Below are positions 30,822-40,272 of a DNA stretch of 64,000 nucleotides, in pieces (position 1 is the stretch's first letter; every line of letters starts with the position of its first letter). The stretch lies in the NCBI GenBank assembly GCA_902587295.1, contig CACIKS010000004.1:1-64000 (forward strand), given 5' to 3'. The notes beneath the pieces were generated by a model. That model was not told where the DNA came from and made no database searches. It saw only the letters and a program-made list of their open reading frames with translations. The stretch is from an uncultured Pelagibacteraceae bacterium. GTDB taxonomy: Bacteria > Pseudomonadota > Alphaproteobacteria > Pelagibacterales > Pelagibacteraceae. The position numbers and the translations under genes were made by a program.

Positions 30822-31439
30822 ATGAAAATAGTTAAAAACACTAATAGTGCTGTTTTAAAAGATAAATCAGAAGTTTCTGACAAGGAAGCAGAGGACGCTT
30901 TTAGGACTATATTGCGTTGGATCGGTGAAAACCCAAATAGAGAAGGGTTAGTTGAAACTCCAAGAAGAGTTGTAAAAGCATACAAAGAATATTTTAAAGG
31001 TTATAATCAGGAAATTACTTCAAATGTTCTGAAAACTTTTGGAGACGTTAATGGTTATAATGATATGGTGCTACAAAAAAATATTTCAGTCCAAAGTCAT
31101 TGTGAACATCATATGGCTCCAATTATTGGTGTTGCTCACGTTGCATATATACCAAATAAAAGAGTAGTAGGCTTGAGTAAACTTGCAAGAGTTGTAGAGG
31201 TTTATTCCAAGAGACTTCAAACTCAAGAAAGATTAACTATGCAGATTGCAAAAAGTTTAATGAATGGTTTAGACGCACACGGGGTTGCGGTTACAATAAA
31301 CTCAACACATCAATGTATGACTATGAGGGGAATTAAGAAAGAAAAAGCAACCACACTTACAAATTATTTTTTAGGTAAATTCAAAGAAGATTTAAGTTTT
31401 CAAAACAGATATATAAAATTTATATCAGAAAAAAATTAG
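30822..31439 (+). CDS. folE: GTP cyclohydrolase I
   Basis: SHCEHHMAPIIGVAHVAYIP, GLSKLARVVEVYSKRLQTQERLT. Confidence 0.96.
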   Translation: MKIVKNTNSAVLKDKSEVSDKEAEDAFRTILRWIGENPNREGLVETPRRVVKAYKEYFKGYNQEITSNVLKTFGDVNGYNDMVLQKNISVQSHCEHHMAPIIGVAHVAYIPNKRVVGLSKLARVVEVYSKRLQTQERLTMQIAKSLMNGLDAHGVAVTINSTHQCMTMRGIKKEKATTLTNYFLGKFKEDLSFQNRYIKFISEKN

Positions 31440-31633
31440 TCTTCGTCTCTCCAGTTATCTAAATAAAATTTATAACAAGCGTATGTAACAGCTATAATAC
31501 CATAGCAAAAAGCAAGAAGCAGACCATCTTTTTTTCCAAGAAAATACCATCCTAATTGAAAAACTAAAATTGGCGATATCAAAATTATGAGTATAATACT
31601 TAATCTTATGTAGTAAGGAAATTTATATTTCAT
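31436..31633 (-). CDS. Small hypothetical membrane protein (65 aa)
   Basis: Two hydrophobic segments, convergent with folE with a 4-nt overlap. Confidence 0.5.
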   Translation of the reverse strand: MKYKFPYYIRLSIILIILISPILVFQLGWYFLGKKDGLLLAFCYGIIAVTYACYKFYLDNWRDED

Positions 31634-31698
31634 TTAAAAAAATTATATTATTAAAAATAGTATTTGTAATATTAATTTGTCACATGTAGTATATTATT

Positions 31699-32700
31699 AT
31701 GTCTAGAAAGTTTAACGCCTTACTTATAAATAATGAAAATGAAAAATTTACAAGAGAGATTAAAGAATTAGACACTAGCTCTCTTAAAGATGGAAACGTT
31801 TTAGTTAAAATTGAGTATTCTAGTTTAAATTATAAAGATGCTTTAATTTTAAATAATGGTGGGAAAATAATAAAAAATTACCCTTTTGTTCCAGGTATCG
31901 ACTTTTCAGGAGTCGTTGAAGATTCACAAGATGAAAAATTTAAAAAAAATGACAAAGTTATACTAACTGGATTTAGGGTAGGGGAAATGTATTATGGTGG
32001 ATTTTCGCAATACGCAAAAGTAAATTCTGATTTCTTAGTAAAATTACCGAAAGATTTAACAAGTCACAAAGCTATGATGATGGGAACCGCTGGTCTTACT
32101 GCTTTATTGTGTGCATTCGCTGTCAAAGCAAAAGAGGAACTTTTAATGGGCAATAAGGTCAAAGATGTTTTGGTCACAGGGGCTACCGGTGGAGTTGGAA
32201 GTTTTGCAGTGATGGCTTTATCTAAAATGGGTTACGATGTACATGCTGCAACAGGAAAAAAGGACAAAGTTGAATATCTTAAAAAACTAGGGGCTAAAAA
32301 TATTTTAGATAGAAAAGATTTTCTTGGAGAAAGTAGACTTTTAGAAAAGGGTTTATGGGACTGTGTTGTAGATACAGTAGGTGGTGAAGCTCTCACAAAA
32401 ATATTAGCACAAACAAAGCCAGGAGGTATAGTTGCATTACCAGGAAATGCTGGAGGTAATAAAATATTAACCAATGTGATGCCATTTGTCGTAAGAGGTA
32501 TAAAACTATGGGGAATAGACTCATCCGGAGCTTCAGTAAAAAGAAAAGAATTTGTATGGAACGAAGCCTCAAAATTAATTGATTTTTCAATCATTCAAAA
32601 TTCAATAAAAGAAGTTTCATTAAAAGAATTAATTGACGTATTTCCTAAAATTTTAAAAGGCCAGTTGACAGGCAGAGTAGTTGTAAATCCAAACATATAA
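31699..32700 (+). CDS. acuI: YhdH/AcuI-family MDR oxidoreductase (acryloyl-CoA reductase-like)
   Basis: SSLNYKDALILNNGGKIIKNYPFVPGIDFSGVV, DVLVTGATGGVGSFAVMALSKMGYDV, LWGIDSSG. Confidence 0.85.
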   Translation: MSRKFNALLINNENEKFTREIKELDTSSLKDGNVLVKIEYSSLNYKDALILNNGGKIIKNYPFVPGIDFSGVVEDSQDEKFKKNDKVILTGFRVGEMYYGGFSQYAKVNSDFLVKLPKDLTSHKAMMMGTAGLTALLCAFAVKAKEELLMGNKVKDVLVTGATGGVGSFAVMALSKMGYDVHAATGKKDKVEYLKKLGAKNILDRKDFLGESRLLEKGLWDCVVDTVGGEALTKILAQTKPGGIVALPGNAGGNKILTNVMPFVVRGIKLWGIDSSGASVKRKEFVWNEASKLIDFSIIQNSIKEVSLKELIDVFPKILKGQLTGRVVVNPNI

Positions 32701-32703
32701 AAT

Positions 32704-33594
32704 ATGGACTGGGATAAATTAAAAATTTTTCATACAGTAGCAGAGTCTGGTAGTTTTACTAAAGCTTCAACAGTATTGAATTTAAGTCAATCAGCTATAA
32801 GCAGGCAAATTCAATCGCTTGAAAATGAGTTAAAAATTCATCTATTTGAAAGACACGCTAGAGGTCTTGTGCTCACTGACAATGGAGAATATTTATTCAA
32901 AACTGCACACGAAGTTATATCTAAATTAAAAGATGTAGAAGCAACTTTAAGTGATGAAAAAGACAAACTTCACGGAAAATTAACTGTAACTACAGTAGTA
33001 AGTTTTGGTACTACCTGGTTAACTCCTCGTATAAAAGAGTTTATGTCACTACACCCCGAAATTGAAATAGAATTGATTTTTGATGACAGAGAGCTAGATC
33101 TGAGTACACGTCAAGCAGATATTGGAATTTTTATGAGAAGACCAAAACAGTTAAACTATGTACAAAAAAAATTAATTAATCTTCACTATCATATTTATGC
33201 ATCAACACAATACCTTGAAAAAAATGGCCATCCAAAAAATACAAGAGATTTAGACAAACATAAATTTATTACTTATGGTAGAGGCGCTCCATCGCCTGTT
33301 TTTAATCCTGATTGGGCTTTAAAATTAGGAACAAAAGATAGTAAAAAAAGAAAACCTGTTATGAGAGTTAACAGTGTTTATGGATTACTTTTAGCTGTTC
33401 AAAGCGGTGTTGGTTTGGCAGCTCTACCAGATTACATTGCACTCAATGTTCCAAATATTATTAAAGTTCTTCCGGATATTGAGGGACCGCATACTGAAAC
33501 CCACTTTGTTTATCCTCAATCATTGAAGAACGTGGCAAAAGTAAAAGCTTTTAGAAATTTTTTATTTAGTAAAGTTAGTGAGTGGAAATTTTAA
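32704..33594 (+). CDS. LysR family transcriptional regulator
   Basis: N-terminal wHTH: DWDKLKIFHTVAESGSFTKASTVLNLSQSAISRQIQSLE. Confidence 0.93.
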   Translation: MDWDKLKIFHTVAESGSFTKASTVLNLSQSAISRQIQSLENELKIHLFERHARGLVLTDNGEYLFKTAHEVISKLKDVEATLSDEKDKLHGKLTVTTVVSFGTTWLTPRIKEFMSLHPEIEIELIFDDRELDLSTRQADIGIFMRRPKQLNYVQKKLINLHYHIYASTQYLEKNGHPKNTRDLDKHKFITYGRGAPSPVFNPDWALKLGTKDSKKRKPVMRVNSVYGLLLAVQSGVGLAALPDYIALNVPNIIKVLPDIEGPHTETHFVYPQSLKNVAKVKAFRNFLFSKVSEWKF

Positions 33595-33906
33595 TTAATA
33601 TGTCTCTGCTTTAATCTTTAGTTTTGCACCTTCTTCAACAGAAAGATTTTTTTGATTAAGCACACCTTCAACCTCAGCTGTCGATCTAATTCTAATAACG
33701 TCTGCGTTAACATTACCTTTAGACATACCTCCTAAAGTCACATCCGAGGAACTAATGTTGCCATTAATTTTTGCCCCGGAATGAGTTTGAAGTTTGTCTG
33801 AAGTTATGTCTCCATCAACTTTTGCGTCTAAAATTAATCTTTCTTTTTCAACGATGTCACCCTTAACAGTCACATCTGATAACAATACTGAAGTTTTTTC
33901 GCTCAT
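33595..33906 (-). CDS. Bactofilin-like polymer-forming cytoskeletal protein
   Basis: 103 aa from MSEKTSVL; repeated beta-helix turns (VTVKGDIVEKERLILDAKVDGDITSDKLQTHSGAKINGNISSSDVTLGGMSKGNVNAD). Confidence 0.82.
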   Translation of the reverse strand: MSEKTSVLLSDVTVKGDIVEKERLILDAKVDGDITSDKLQTHSGAKINGNISSSDVTLGGMSKGNVNADVIRIRSTAEVEGVLNQKNLSVEEGAKLKIKAETY

Positions 33907-34012
33907 TGCGATAATTCTACAATTATAAGTTGATAAAATCAAATATATAAAATACTAAAAAAAGGCTAAAAAATATGAAAAAAAACAACATTAAGAATTT
34001 TTTAAAAATAAA

Positions 34013-34732
34013 ATGATACCCCTTAAAGACGATAATCCAACTAACACAAAACCAATTGTAAGTTATGGTATTATAGGTTTTTGCGTTCTTATTTTTATTG
34101 CTCAACTTGGATTATCAGCTGATGAACTCCGTGACTTCGTTTACTCATACGGATTAATTCCCTCTGTTCTAATGGGTATTGACCAACTACCAACAGACAT
34201 TTATAGAATTTCTCCAATAGGTACTATTTTTACTTCAATGTTTATGCACGGTGGTTGGATGCACCTTATTGGAAATATGTTATACCTCTGGATTTTTGCC
34301 GACAATATTGAAGATGATTTAGGAACTTTGAATTTTGTTATTTTTTATTTTGTTTCTGGTATTGGAGCAGCTATGTCCCAGGTACTTATGGATGTTAATT
34401 CCCAAATTCCTATGATAGGAGCTAGCGGCGCAATTGGAGGCGTCTTAGGTGCATATTTAATAAATTATCCTAATGCAAGAGTTTTGGTTTTAATACCTTT
34501 AGGATTTTTTAGTCAATTAGTCAAAATAAGGTCTTTATACGTTTTAGGTTTTTGGTTTATTTTACAATTCATAAATTCTTTTTTAAATTCCTCTTCTGGA
34601 GGTGGAGTGGCATATGCCGCACATATAGGTGGTTTTATTACAGGTATAGTTTTGATATTATTTTTTAATAAAAGAAATAAAAAAAAAATATTTAAGCCAA
34701 AAACAAAAAAGAGAGGACCTTGGGAACAATGA
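34013..34732 (+). CDS. Rhomboid family intramembrane serine protease
   Basis: MFMHGGWMHLIGNMLYLWIFADNIED, GASGAIGGVLGAY, AAHIGGFITG. Confidence 0.93.
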   Translation: MIPLKDDNPTNTKPIVSYGIIGFCVLIFIAQLGLSADELRDFVYSYGLIPSVLMGIDQLPTDIYRISPIGTIFTSMFMHGGWMHLIGNMLYLWIFADNIEDDLGTLNFVIFYFVSGIGAAMSQVLMDVNSQIPMIGASGAIGGVLGAYLINYPNARVLVLIPLGFFSQLVKIRSLYVLGFWFILQFINSFLNSSSGGGVAYAAHIGGFITGIVLILFFNKRNKKKIFKPKTKKRGPWEQ

Positions 34733-35838
34733 TTTACATCATTTCCTTTATTATTCTAATAACAATTGTAGTGTTTATACATGAATATGGGCATTATTAT
34801 TTTGCAAGAAAATACGGTGTTGCGGTCACTGACTTTTCAATAGGATTTGGGAAAGAATTATTTGGATTTAATGATAAAAGTGGAACTAGATGGAAATTTT
34901 GCCTGATTCCTCTTGGTGGTTATGTTAAATTTTTTGGTGACCGAAATGTTTTTAGCCAAGCTGAACAAAAAGAAATTTTAAAAAAGTATAATAAAGAAGA
35001 CCAAGAAAAACTTTTTGTAACTAAACCACTATATCAACGTGCATTAATTGTTGCAGGTGGTCCACTTGCAAATTTTTTACTTGCTATAATTATTTTTTCA
35101 AGCATTTATATGTTTGCTGGCAAAGACTTTACTCCCGCAAAAATTGAAGAAGTTATAATAGAAAGCCCAGCCGAAAAAGCAGGTTTAAAAAAAGATGATA
35201 TTATTATTTCCATAAACAATAATAAAATTGAAAGTATTTTACAAGTATCGACATTTATAAACACCGCTTTAAGTGATGACATCAATATTAAGATCTTAAG
35301 AAATCAAAGAGAATTAGAATTTTTGACAAAGCCAGACATAGTAAATTCAAAGGATCCGTTAGGTAATTCAATAAAAAAAAAAATTATTGGTATAAAAATA
35401 GCACCAGCTAGCAATGAATTTAAAAAAGAAAAATTAGGTCCAACCAAAGCAGTATTTTATTCAATAAAAGAAATTTGGTTTGTGTCTAAAACAACTCTAC
35501 AATTTATTGGATCTTTGTTTCAAGGAAAAGGTGATACATCACAATTAGGGGGTCCAATAAAAATTGCTAAAATATCTGGACAAGTTATTGAATTTGGTTT
35601 TTTAGCTTTTTTTAGCACAGTTGCATATATTTCTATTAGTCTTGGTTTAGTTAATTTATTTCCAATACCTCTGTTAGATGGTGGTCACTTAATGTTTTAT
35701 TTGTTTGAAAAAATTCTTGGAAGGCCCTTATCACAAGCAACCCAAGAAGGATTCTTTCGAATCGGTCTTTTTTTGTTAATTTCATTGATGATTTTCACGA
35801 CCTTCAATGATTTAAAAGACTGGGGTTTATTTCAATAA
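34729..35838 (+). CDS. rseP: RIP (site-2) zinc metalloprotease RseP
   Basis: HEYGHYYFARKYGV, PDZ region, NLFPIPLLDGGHLMFY; ATG overlaps the rhomboid TGA (ATGA). Confidence 0.93.
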   Translation: MIYIISFIILITIVVFIHEYGHYYFARKYGVAVTDFSIGFGKELFGFNDKSGTRWKFCLIPLGGYVKFFGDRNVFSQAEQKEILKKYNKEDQEKLFVTKPLYQRALIVAGGPLANFLLAIIIFSSIYMFAGKDFTPAKIEEVIIESPAEKAGLKKDDIIISINNNKIESILQVSTFINTALSDDINIKILRNQRELEFLTKPDIVNSKDPLGNSIKKKIIGIKIAPASNEFKKEKLGPTKAVFYSIKEIWFVSKTTLQFIGSLFQGKGDTSQLGGPIKIAKISGQVIEFGFLAFFSTVAYISISLGLVNLFPIPLLDGGHLMFYLFEKILGRPLSQATQEGFFRIGLFLLISLMIFTTFNDLKDWGLFQ

Positions 35839-35986
35839 AATTTAATAAGTGTAAAAAACTCAGTAAAATCAGTGCTTTTTGAATATATACTGTATGTTGT
35901 GTTAATACATATTATGGCTACTATATTTTCGTTGATTTTATTGATTTTTTGTTGAAATTAAAAAAATCAATTAAAAAGAGGCTAAA

Positions 35987-36262
35987 ATGAACAAAAAACA
36001 ATTAGTTAATAAAATCGCATCTAGTATGAGCCAAAGTAAGGCTGATGCGGAAAGAATGTTCGATACCATCACTGGTATTATCCTTGATTGCCTTAAAAAT
36101 GATGAAGCTGTTAAAATAGCAGGTTTCGGTACCTATAAAGTAGCCAAAAGAAAGGCTAGAATAGGTCGAAATCCACGTACTGGAGAACAAATCCAGATTG
36201 CTGCATCTCAGAAGGTTAAATTCCTTCCGGCAAAAGGCTTAAAAGATATGTTCAATAGATAA
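35987..36262 (+). CDS. hup: HU/IHF family DNA-binding protein
   Basis: 91 aa; GFGTYKVAKRKARIGRNPRTGEQIQI. Confidence 0.95.
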   Translation: MNKKQLVNKIASSMSQSKADAERMFDTITGIILDCLKNDEAVKIAGFGTYKVAKRKARIGRNPRTGEQIQIAASQKVKFLPAKGLKDMFNR

Positions 36263-36269
36263 TCTGTTT

Positions 36270-36310
36270 AAACAACCCTTAAAAACTGTGAATTTTAAGG
36301 GTTGTTTTAA
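36270..36310 (+). terminator. Rho-independent terminator downstream of the HU gene
   Basis: AAACAACCCTTAAAA / loop ACTGTGAA / TTTTAAGGGTTGTTTT (15-bp perfect stem). Confidence 0.85.
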
Positions 36311-36411
36311 GAACAAACTGTCGCATCTACAAAAAACTCATAACTAAGTTTCCCATAAAGCACTTCTTATAAGTAGTAGCTAAACTAAAGTTGTTTTAAT
36401 GGAGGTATAAA

Positions 36412-37704
36412 ATGAAAAAATACATAGGTTACTTTTTTGCAGGTACAGTACTTTATTTCAGCTTTGCTGGTTTAGGGTATGCAAATACGACTGTATCAGC
36501 AGAAGTACAATACATATTTAATACAATATTATTTTTAATGTCAGGTTTTCTGGTTATGTGGATGGCAGCAGGTTTTGCTATGCTAGAATCAGGGCTGGTT
36601 ACATCTAAAAGTGTATCAGCGATCTGTGCAAAAAATATAGGTTTATATTCAATTGCTGGAATAATGTTCTGGTTAGTTGGATACAATTTAGCATACGGTA
36701 TACCAGAAGGTGGATGGATAGGTTCATTCTCTTCTTGGAGTGACGCATCATCATTAGAAACTGGTTATTCTGATGGATCAGATTGGTTTTTCCAAATGGT
36801 ATTCTGTGCAACAACAATGTCAATCGTATCAGGAACATTGGCTGAAAGAATTAAAATTTGGCCATTCTTCTTATTTGCAGCTATTTTAACTGGATTTATT
36901 TATCCAATTGAAATGGGATGGCAGTGGGGCGGTGGTTGGTTATCAGCTGCTGGTTTTTCTGATTTTGCAGGTTCAACATTAGTACATGCTGCTGGAGGAG
37001 CTGCTGCTCTTGCCGGAGCAATAGTACTAGGTGCTAGATCTGGAAGATTTACTTCAGGAGGTAGCCCTAAAGCTATGGCACCTTATGCAGCTTCATCAAT
37101 TCCATTAGCAACACTCGGAGTATTTATACTTTGGTTAGGTTGGTTTGGATTTAATGGTGGTTCTCAATTAGCTGCTGGAACTCTCGAAGACGTTAGCTCT
37201 GTTGCAACAATATATATTAATACAAACTTAGCTGCAGGTGGTGGTGTTTTAGCCGCTGCTACAGTATCAAGACTTGCCGGTGGTAAAACTGACGTAGTCA
37301 TGATGCTTAATGGAGCGATAGCTGGTTTAGTAGGTATAACAGCGGAACCTTTAGCACCTAGCCCACTTGCTGCAATCGTGATTGGAGCAATAGCTGGTGT
37401 ATTAATGTACTACTCAACAAAACTATTATACAAAATGAAAATAGATGATGTTGTTGGTGCTATTCCTGCACACTTAGTTGCTGGAGTATGGGGTACATTA
37501 GCAGTACCGTTTACAAATACAGAAGTAGGTTTTGGTTCACAATTCCTTGGAACTATTTCAGTAGTAGTTTTTGTTTTCGTAGTGTCATACATCGTATGGT
37601 CAATTATGAAAGCAACTATTGGAATAAGAATCAGTAAAGAAGCTGAAAGGCTTGGAACTGATAAGTCTGAGGTTGGTGTAATCGCTTACGGTATAAGAGA
37701 CTAA
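36412..37704 (+). CDS. amt: Ammonium transporter (Amt family)
   Basis: MWMAAGFAMLESGLVTSKSV, DFAGSTLVHAAGGAAALAGAIVLG, GWFGFNGGSQL. Confidence 0.97.
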   Translation: MKKYIGYFFAGTVLYFSFAGLGYANTTVSAEVQYIFNTILFLMSGFLVMWMAAGFAMLESGLVTSKSVSAICAKNIGLYSIAGIMFWLVGYNLAYGIPEGGWIGSFSSWSDASSLETGYSDGSDWFFQMVFCATTMSIVSGTLAERIKIWPFFLFAAILTGFIYPIEMGWQWGGGWLSAAGFSDFAGSTLVHAAGGAAALAGAIVLGARSGRFTSGGSPKAMAPYAASSIPLATLGVFILWLGWFGFNGGSQLAAGTLEDVSSVATIYINTNLAAGGGVLAAATVSRLAGGKTDVVMMLNGAIAGLVGITAEPLAPSPLAAIVIGAIAGVLMYYSTKLLYKMKIDDVVGAIPAHLVAGVWGTLAVPFTNTEVGFGSQFLGTISVVVFVFVVSYIVWSIMKATIGIRISKEAERLGTDKSEVGVIAYGIRD

Positions 37705-37747
37705 TAAAATAATTTAAGAATTACCTTCCCTTAAATCGTTTGGTAAT

Positions 37748-37780
37748 AATAAGGCCCGAGAAATCGGGCCTTATTTTTTT
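37748..37780 (+). terminator. Rho-independent terminator of amt, overlapping the 3' end of convergent bcp
   Basis: AATAAGGCCCGA / GAAA / TCGGGCCTTATT followed by TTTTT. Confidence 0.9.
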
Positions 37781-38235
37781 AAAGTTTTTACAAAATTAAG
37801 AACTTCTTGAGCATGTCCTTTTACCCTCACATTTGACCAAATTTTAAGAATTTTTCTATTATTTATTAGAATAGTCGATCTTATTGTTCCCATAAAACTT
37901 TTTCCCATAAATGATTTTTTACCCCAAACCCCATATTTTTTTTGGACTTTAACTTTTTCATCAGATAACAGGTTAAAAGGTACTTTGTATTTTTTTTTGA
38001 AACCCAGATGACTTTTCATATTATCTTTTGATATTCCGACAATTTCGTATTTTCTACTTTTAAATTTTTTGTAGATTTTGGAGAAATCTTTAGTTTCTAA
38101 AGTACATCCAGGAGTATTATCTCTTGGGTAAAAATAAATTATTAGACCCCCTTTCAATTTTGAAAGTTCAAATATTTTAGATGAAGTCGACTCAAGCTTG
38201 AAGTTTGGTGCTTTTTTGAGTGTTTTAATTTTCAT
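37771..38235 (-). CDS. bcp: Thioredoxin-dependent peroxiredoxin (BCP family)
   Basis: IYFYPRDNTPGCTLETKDF. Confidence 0.93.
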   Translation of the reverse strand: MKIKTLKKAPNFKLESTSSKIFELSKLKGGLIIYFYPRDNTPGCTLETKDFSKIYKKFKSRKYEIVGISKDNMKSHLGFKKKYKVPFNLLSDEKVKVQKKYGVWGKKSFMGKSFMGTIRSTILINNRKILKIWSNVRVKGHAQEVLNFVKTLKK

Positions 38236-39253
38236 TTTCTTCCCAAAGTCTTTTCCAGTCTACGTTGGGAGATAATCCATAAACAGAATTTATATTTGTA
38301 AAGTGCACAGCTAATGAAGGTATAGGAGAAATACATAATTCTTTTTTGTAAATATTATGCAGAGGTTTTTCAAAAGGATAGTGTTCAAATTTACACATCT
38401 CAGTAAGATCAACCCAATATTTTTCAATCAATTTTTTACTAGTAAGAAAGGTACACAATGTTTGATCTGTTTGTCTCCAATGTCTACTTTCTCCTAAAAA
38501 AACTTTTGTATTTTCATTTTGAGTGTAAAGAAAAGGATAGTCTGTTGGACAAATTATCAATTCTTGATTAGTTAAAGAAGCAATTTTTTCATAAGTATAT
38601 AATATTTCTAATATACTTATTTTTTCATGAATATAATCATCTTCAACGAAATAGGTAAGGTCATCACTTCTTTCTTTACTTAAAAATAAAGATTGATGAA
38701 TGTTTGACATATTAGATTTCTGATTTGGAGTAACCTCGTTATTTTCTTCATTATTCGTTTTAATCTGTTGAGAAAATTTTTCTAATTCTAAATTAATAAT
38801 TTCAAACTGAATACCTGATTCTTTTAAAATGAATTTTATTTTATCTATTTGTCTTTCTTGAGAGTTGTGATCGATAACATATATTTTAAATTTAGTATTT
38901 TTGAAAATAGTCTTAGCATATTTTACACTTTTAATAATAGACGTTACTGTTCTATAAGTATATTCATCTTTACTTTTTTCAAATATTCTTTTTTTTGATT
39001 GTGTTAACATATTAACCGACATACAAGTTCTTAAAATTATATCCAAAGATTTAATGGGTCTATTAATTTTTACTTTTCCAAGCGGAACTGTTACTGATTT
39101 TTTTCCTGGTATGCTAATACTTTCATTCAAAGACCTGTTTGATGTGGGAATAGTAAAATTGCTTTGATCAATTATTTCGTAACCAAATATTCTACATATT
39201 TTAATAAAAATTCTTGCAAAAAAATTTTTTTTATTTGATTTAATTTCTCTCAT
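38225..39253 (-). CDS. Glycosyltransferase-like protein
   Basis: 342 aa from MREIKSNKK; GT-A-like IYVIDHNSQ and acidic VEDDYIH motif; the longer ORF start would overlap the divergent rhodanese gene. Confidence 0.5.
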   Translation of the reverse strand: MREIKSNKKNFFARIFIKICRIFGYEIIDQSNFTIPTSNRSLNESISIPGKKSVTVPLGKVKINRPIKSLDIILRTCMSVNMLTQSKKRIFEKSKDEYTYRTVTSIIKSVKYAKTIFKNTKFKIYVIDHNSQERQIDKIKFILKESGIQFEIINLELEKFSQQIKTNNEENNEVTPNQKSNMSNIHQSLFLSKERSDDLTYFVEDDYIHEKISILEILYTYEKIASLTNQELIICPTDYPFLYTQNENTKVFLGESRHWRQTDQTLCTFLTSKKLIEKYWVDLTEMCKFEHYPFEKPLHNIYKKELCISPIPSLAVHFTNINSVYGLSPNVDWKRLWEENEN

Positions 39254-39284
39254 TTTATTAATATAATAGTTTATAATATTGTAA

Positions 39285-39683
39285 ATGGGTATTAAATCTT
39301 CAAAAACATTAGTGGAAAATGCGCTAAAAGAAATTAAAACATTAGAAGCTAAAGAGGTTAAAGAACTAACTGAAAAAAATCTTTGCACCTTAATAGATAT
39401 TAGAGATATCAGGGAATTATGGAGAGATGGAACTATAAAGGATGCATTACACATACCAAGAGGTATGCTTGAATTTTGGCTTGATCCCCAAAGCCAGTAC
39501 TATAGCGAAGAAAAATTTTCGAAGAGAAAAAAATTAGTATTATTTTGCGCTGCTGGAATGAGATCCGCACTTGCTACCAAAACACTCAAGGATATGGGTT
39601 ATGAAAATATTGCTCACGTAGAAGGTGGTTTTGGCTCACTATCGACTCAAGGTTTCGAAATTATTAATAAAGAAAAAAAATAA
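39285..39683 (+). CDS. Rhodanese-like domain protein
   Basis: TLIDIRDIRELWRDGTIKDALHIPRG, LVLFCAAGMRSALATKTL (active-site Cys loop). Confidence 0.92.
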   Translation: MGIKSSKTLVENALKEIKTLEAKEVKELTEKNLCTLIDIRDIRELWRDGTIKDALHIPRGMLEFWLDPQSQYYSEEKFSKRKKLVLFCAAGMRSALATKTLKDMGYENIAHVEGGFGSLSTQGFEIINKEKK

Positions 39684-39684
39684 A

Positions 39685-40272
39685 TTATTTTTTAATTTCA
39701 TCTATCGCGTACGATAGTCTATCTTGACCCCAAAAAATTTTTTTATTAACTAAAAAAGTAGGTGCACCAAATATTCCTTTTTTTAAAGCTTCATCAGTTA
39801 ATTTTCTAAGTTTATCTTTTATTTTTTGATTAGAAATTTTTGAAAAGAAAGTGTCAGGATTTAAATCTATATTTTTTAAAACCTTATTTATTACAATTGG
39901 ATCATTCATATTTAGACTATCTTTCCAGATCGCATTAAAAACTTTCTCGATATAAATTTTTTCAAAATCTTCAGCTTGAGCAATTATAACTCCACGCATA
40001 AAATTAACTGTTTTAATTGGAAAATATGAATTAAAATTAAACACGATATTTTTTTTTTGAGATATTAACTTAGTATCTTTAATCATATATTTTGATTTGA
40101 ATTTATTAAATGCAGCAGGAGTGACACCTGCTTTATTATGCAAGCCTCCTAAAAATACTGGCATAAATTTAATATTAAACAAATTTTTTTTTTGAAGACT
40201 TTTAATTTCTTTATAACCAATGTAGGAGTATGGACTACTGAAGTCGAAATAAAACTCAATAGATTTAGTCAT
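39685..40272 (-). CDS. DsbA-family / 2-hydroxychromene-2-carboxylate isomerase-like protein
   Basis: IEFYFDFSSPYSYIGYKEI; GIFGAPTFLVNKKIFWGQDRL. Confidence 0.9.
   Translation of the reverse strand: MTKSIEFYFDFSSPYSYIGYKEIKSLQKKNLFNIKFMPVFLGGLHNKAGVTPAAFNKFKSKYMIKDTKLISQKKNIVFNFNSYFPIKTVNFMRGVIIAQAEDFEKIYIEKVFNAIWKDSLNMNDPIVINKVLKNIDLNPDTFFSKISNQKIKDKLRKLTDEALKKGIFGAPTFLVNKKIFWGQDRLSYAIDEIKK

Noticed and set aside
32232-32594. 120-aa minus-strand ORF inside acuI
   Set aside because: Antisense shadow of a conserved MDR domain; composition looks like a reverse-frame artefact.
39254-39454. N-terminal extension of the 409-aa glycosyltransferase-like ORF
   Set aside because: It would run antisense into the rhodanese gene (39285-39683); the natural start is MREIKSNKK at 39253.
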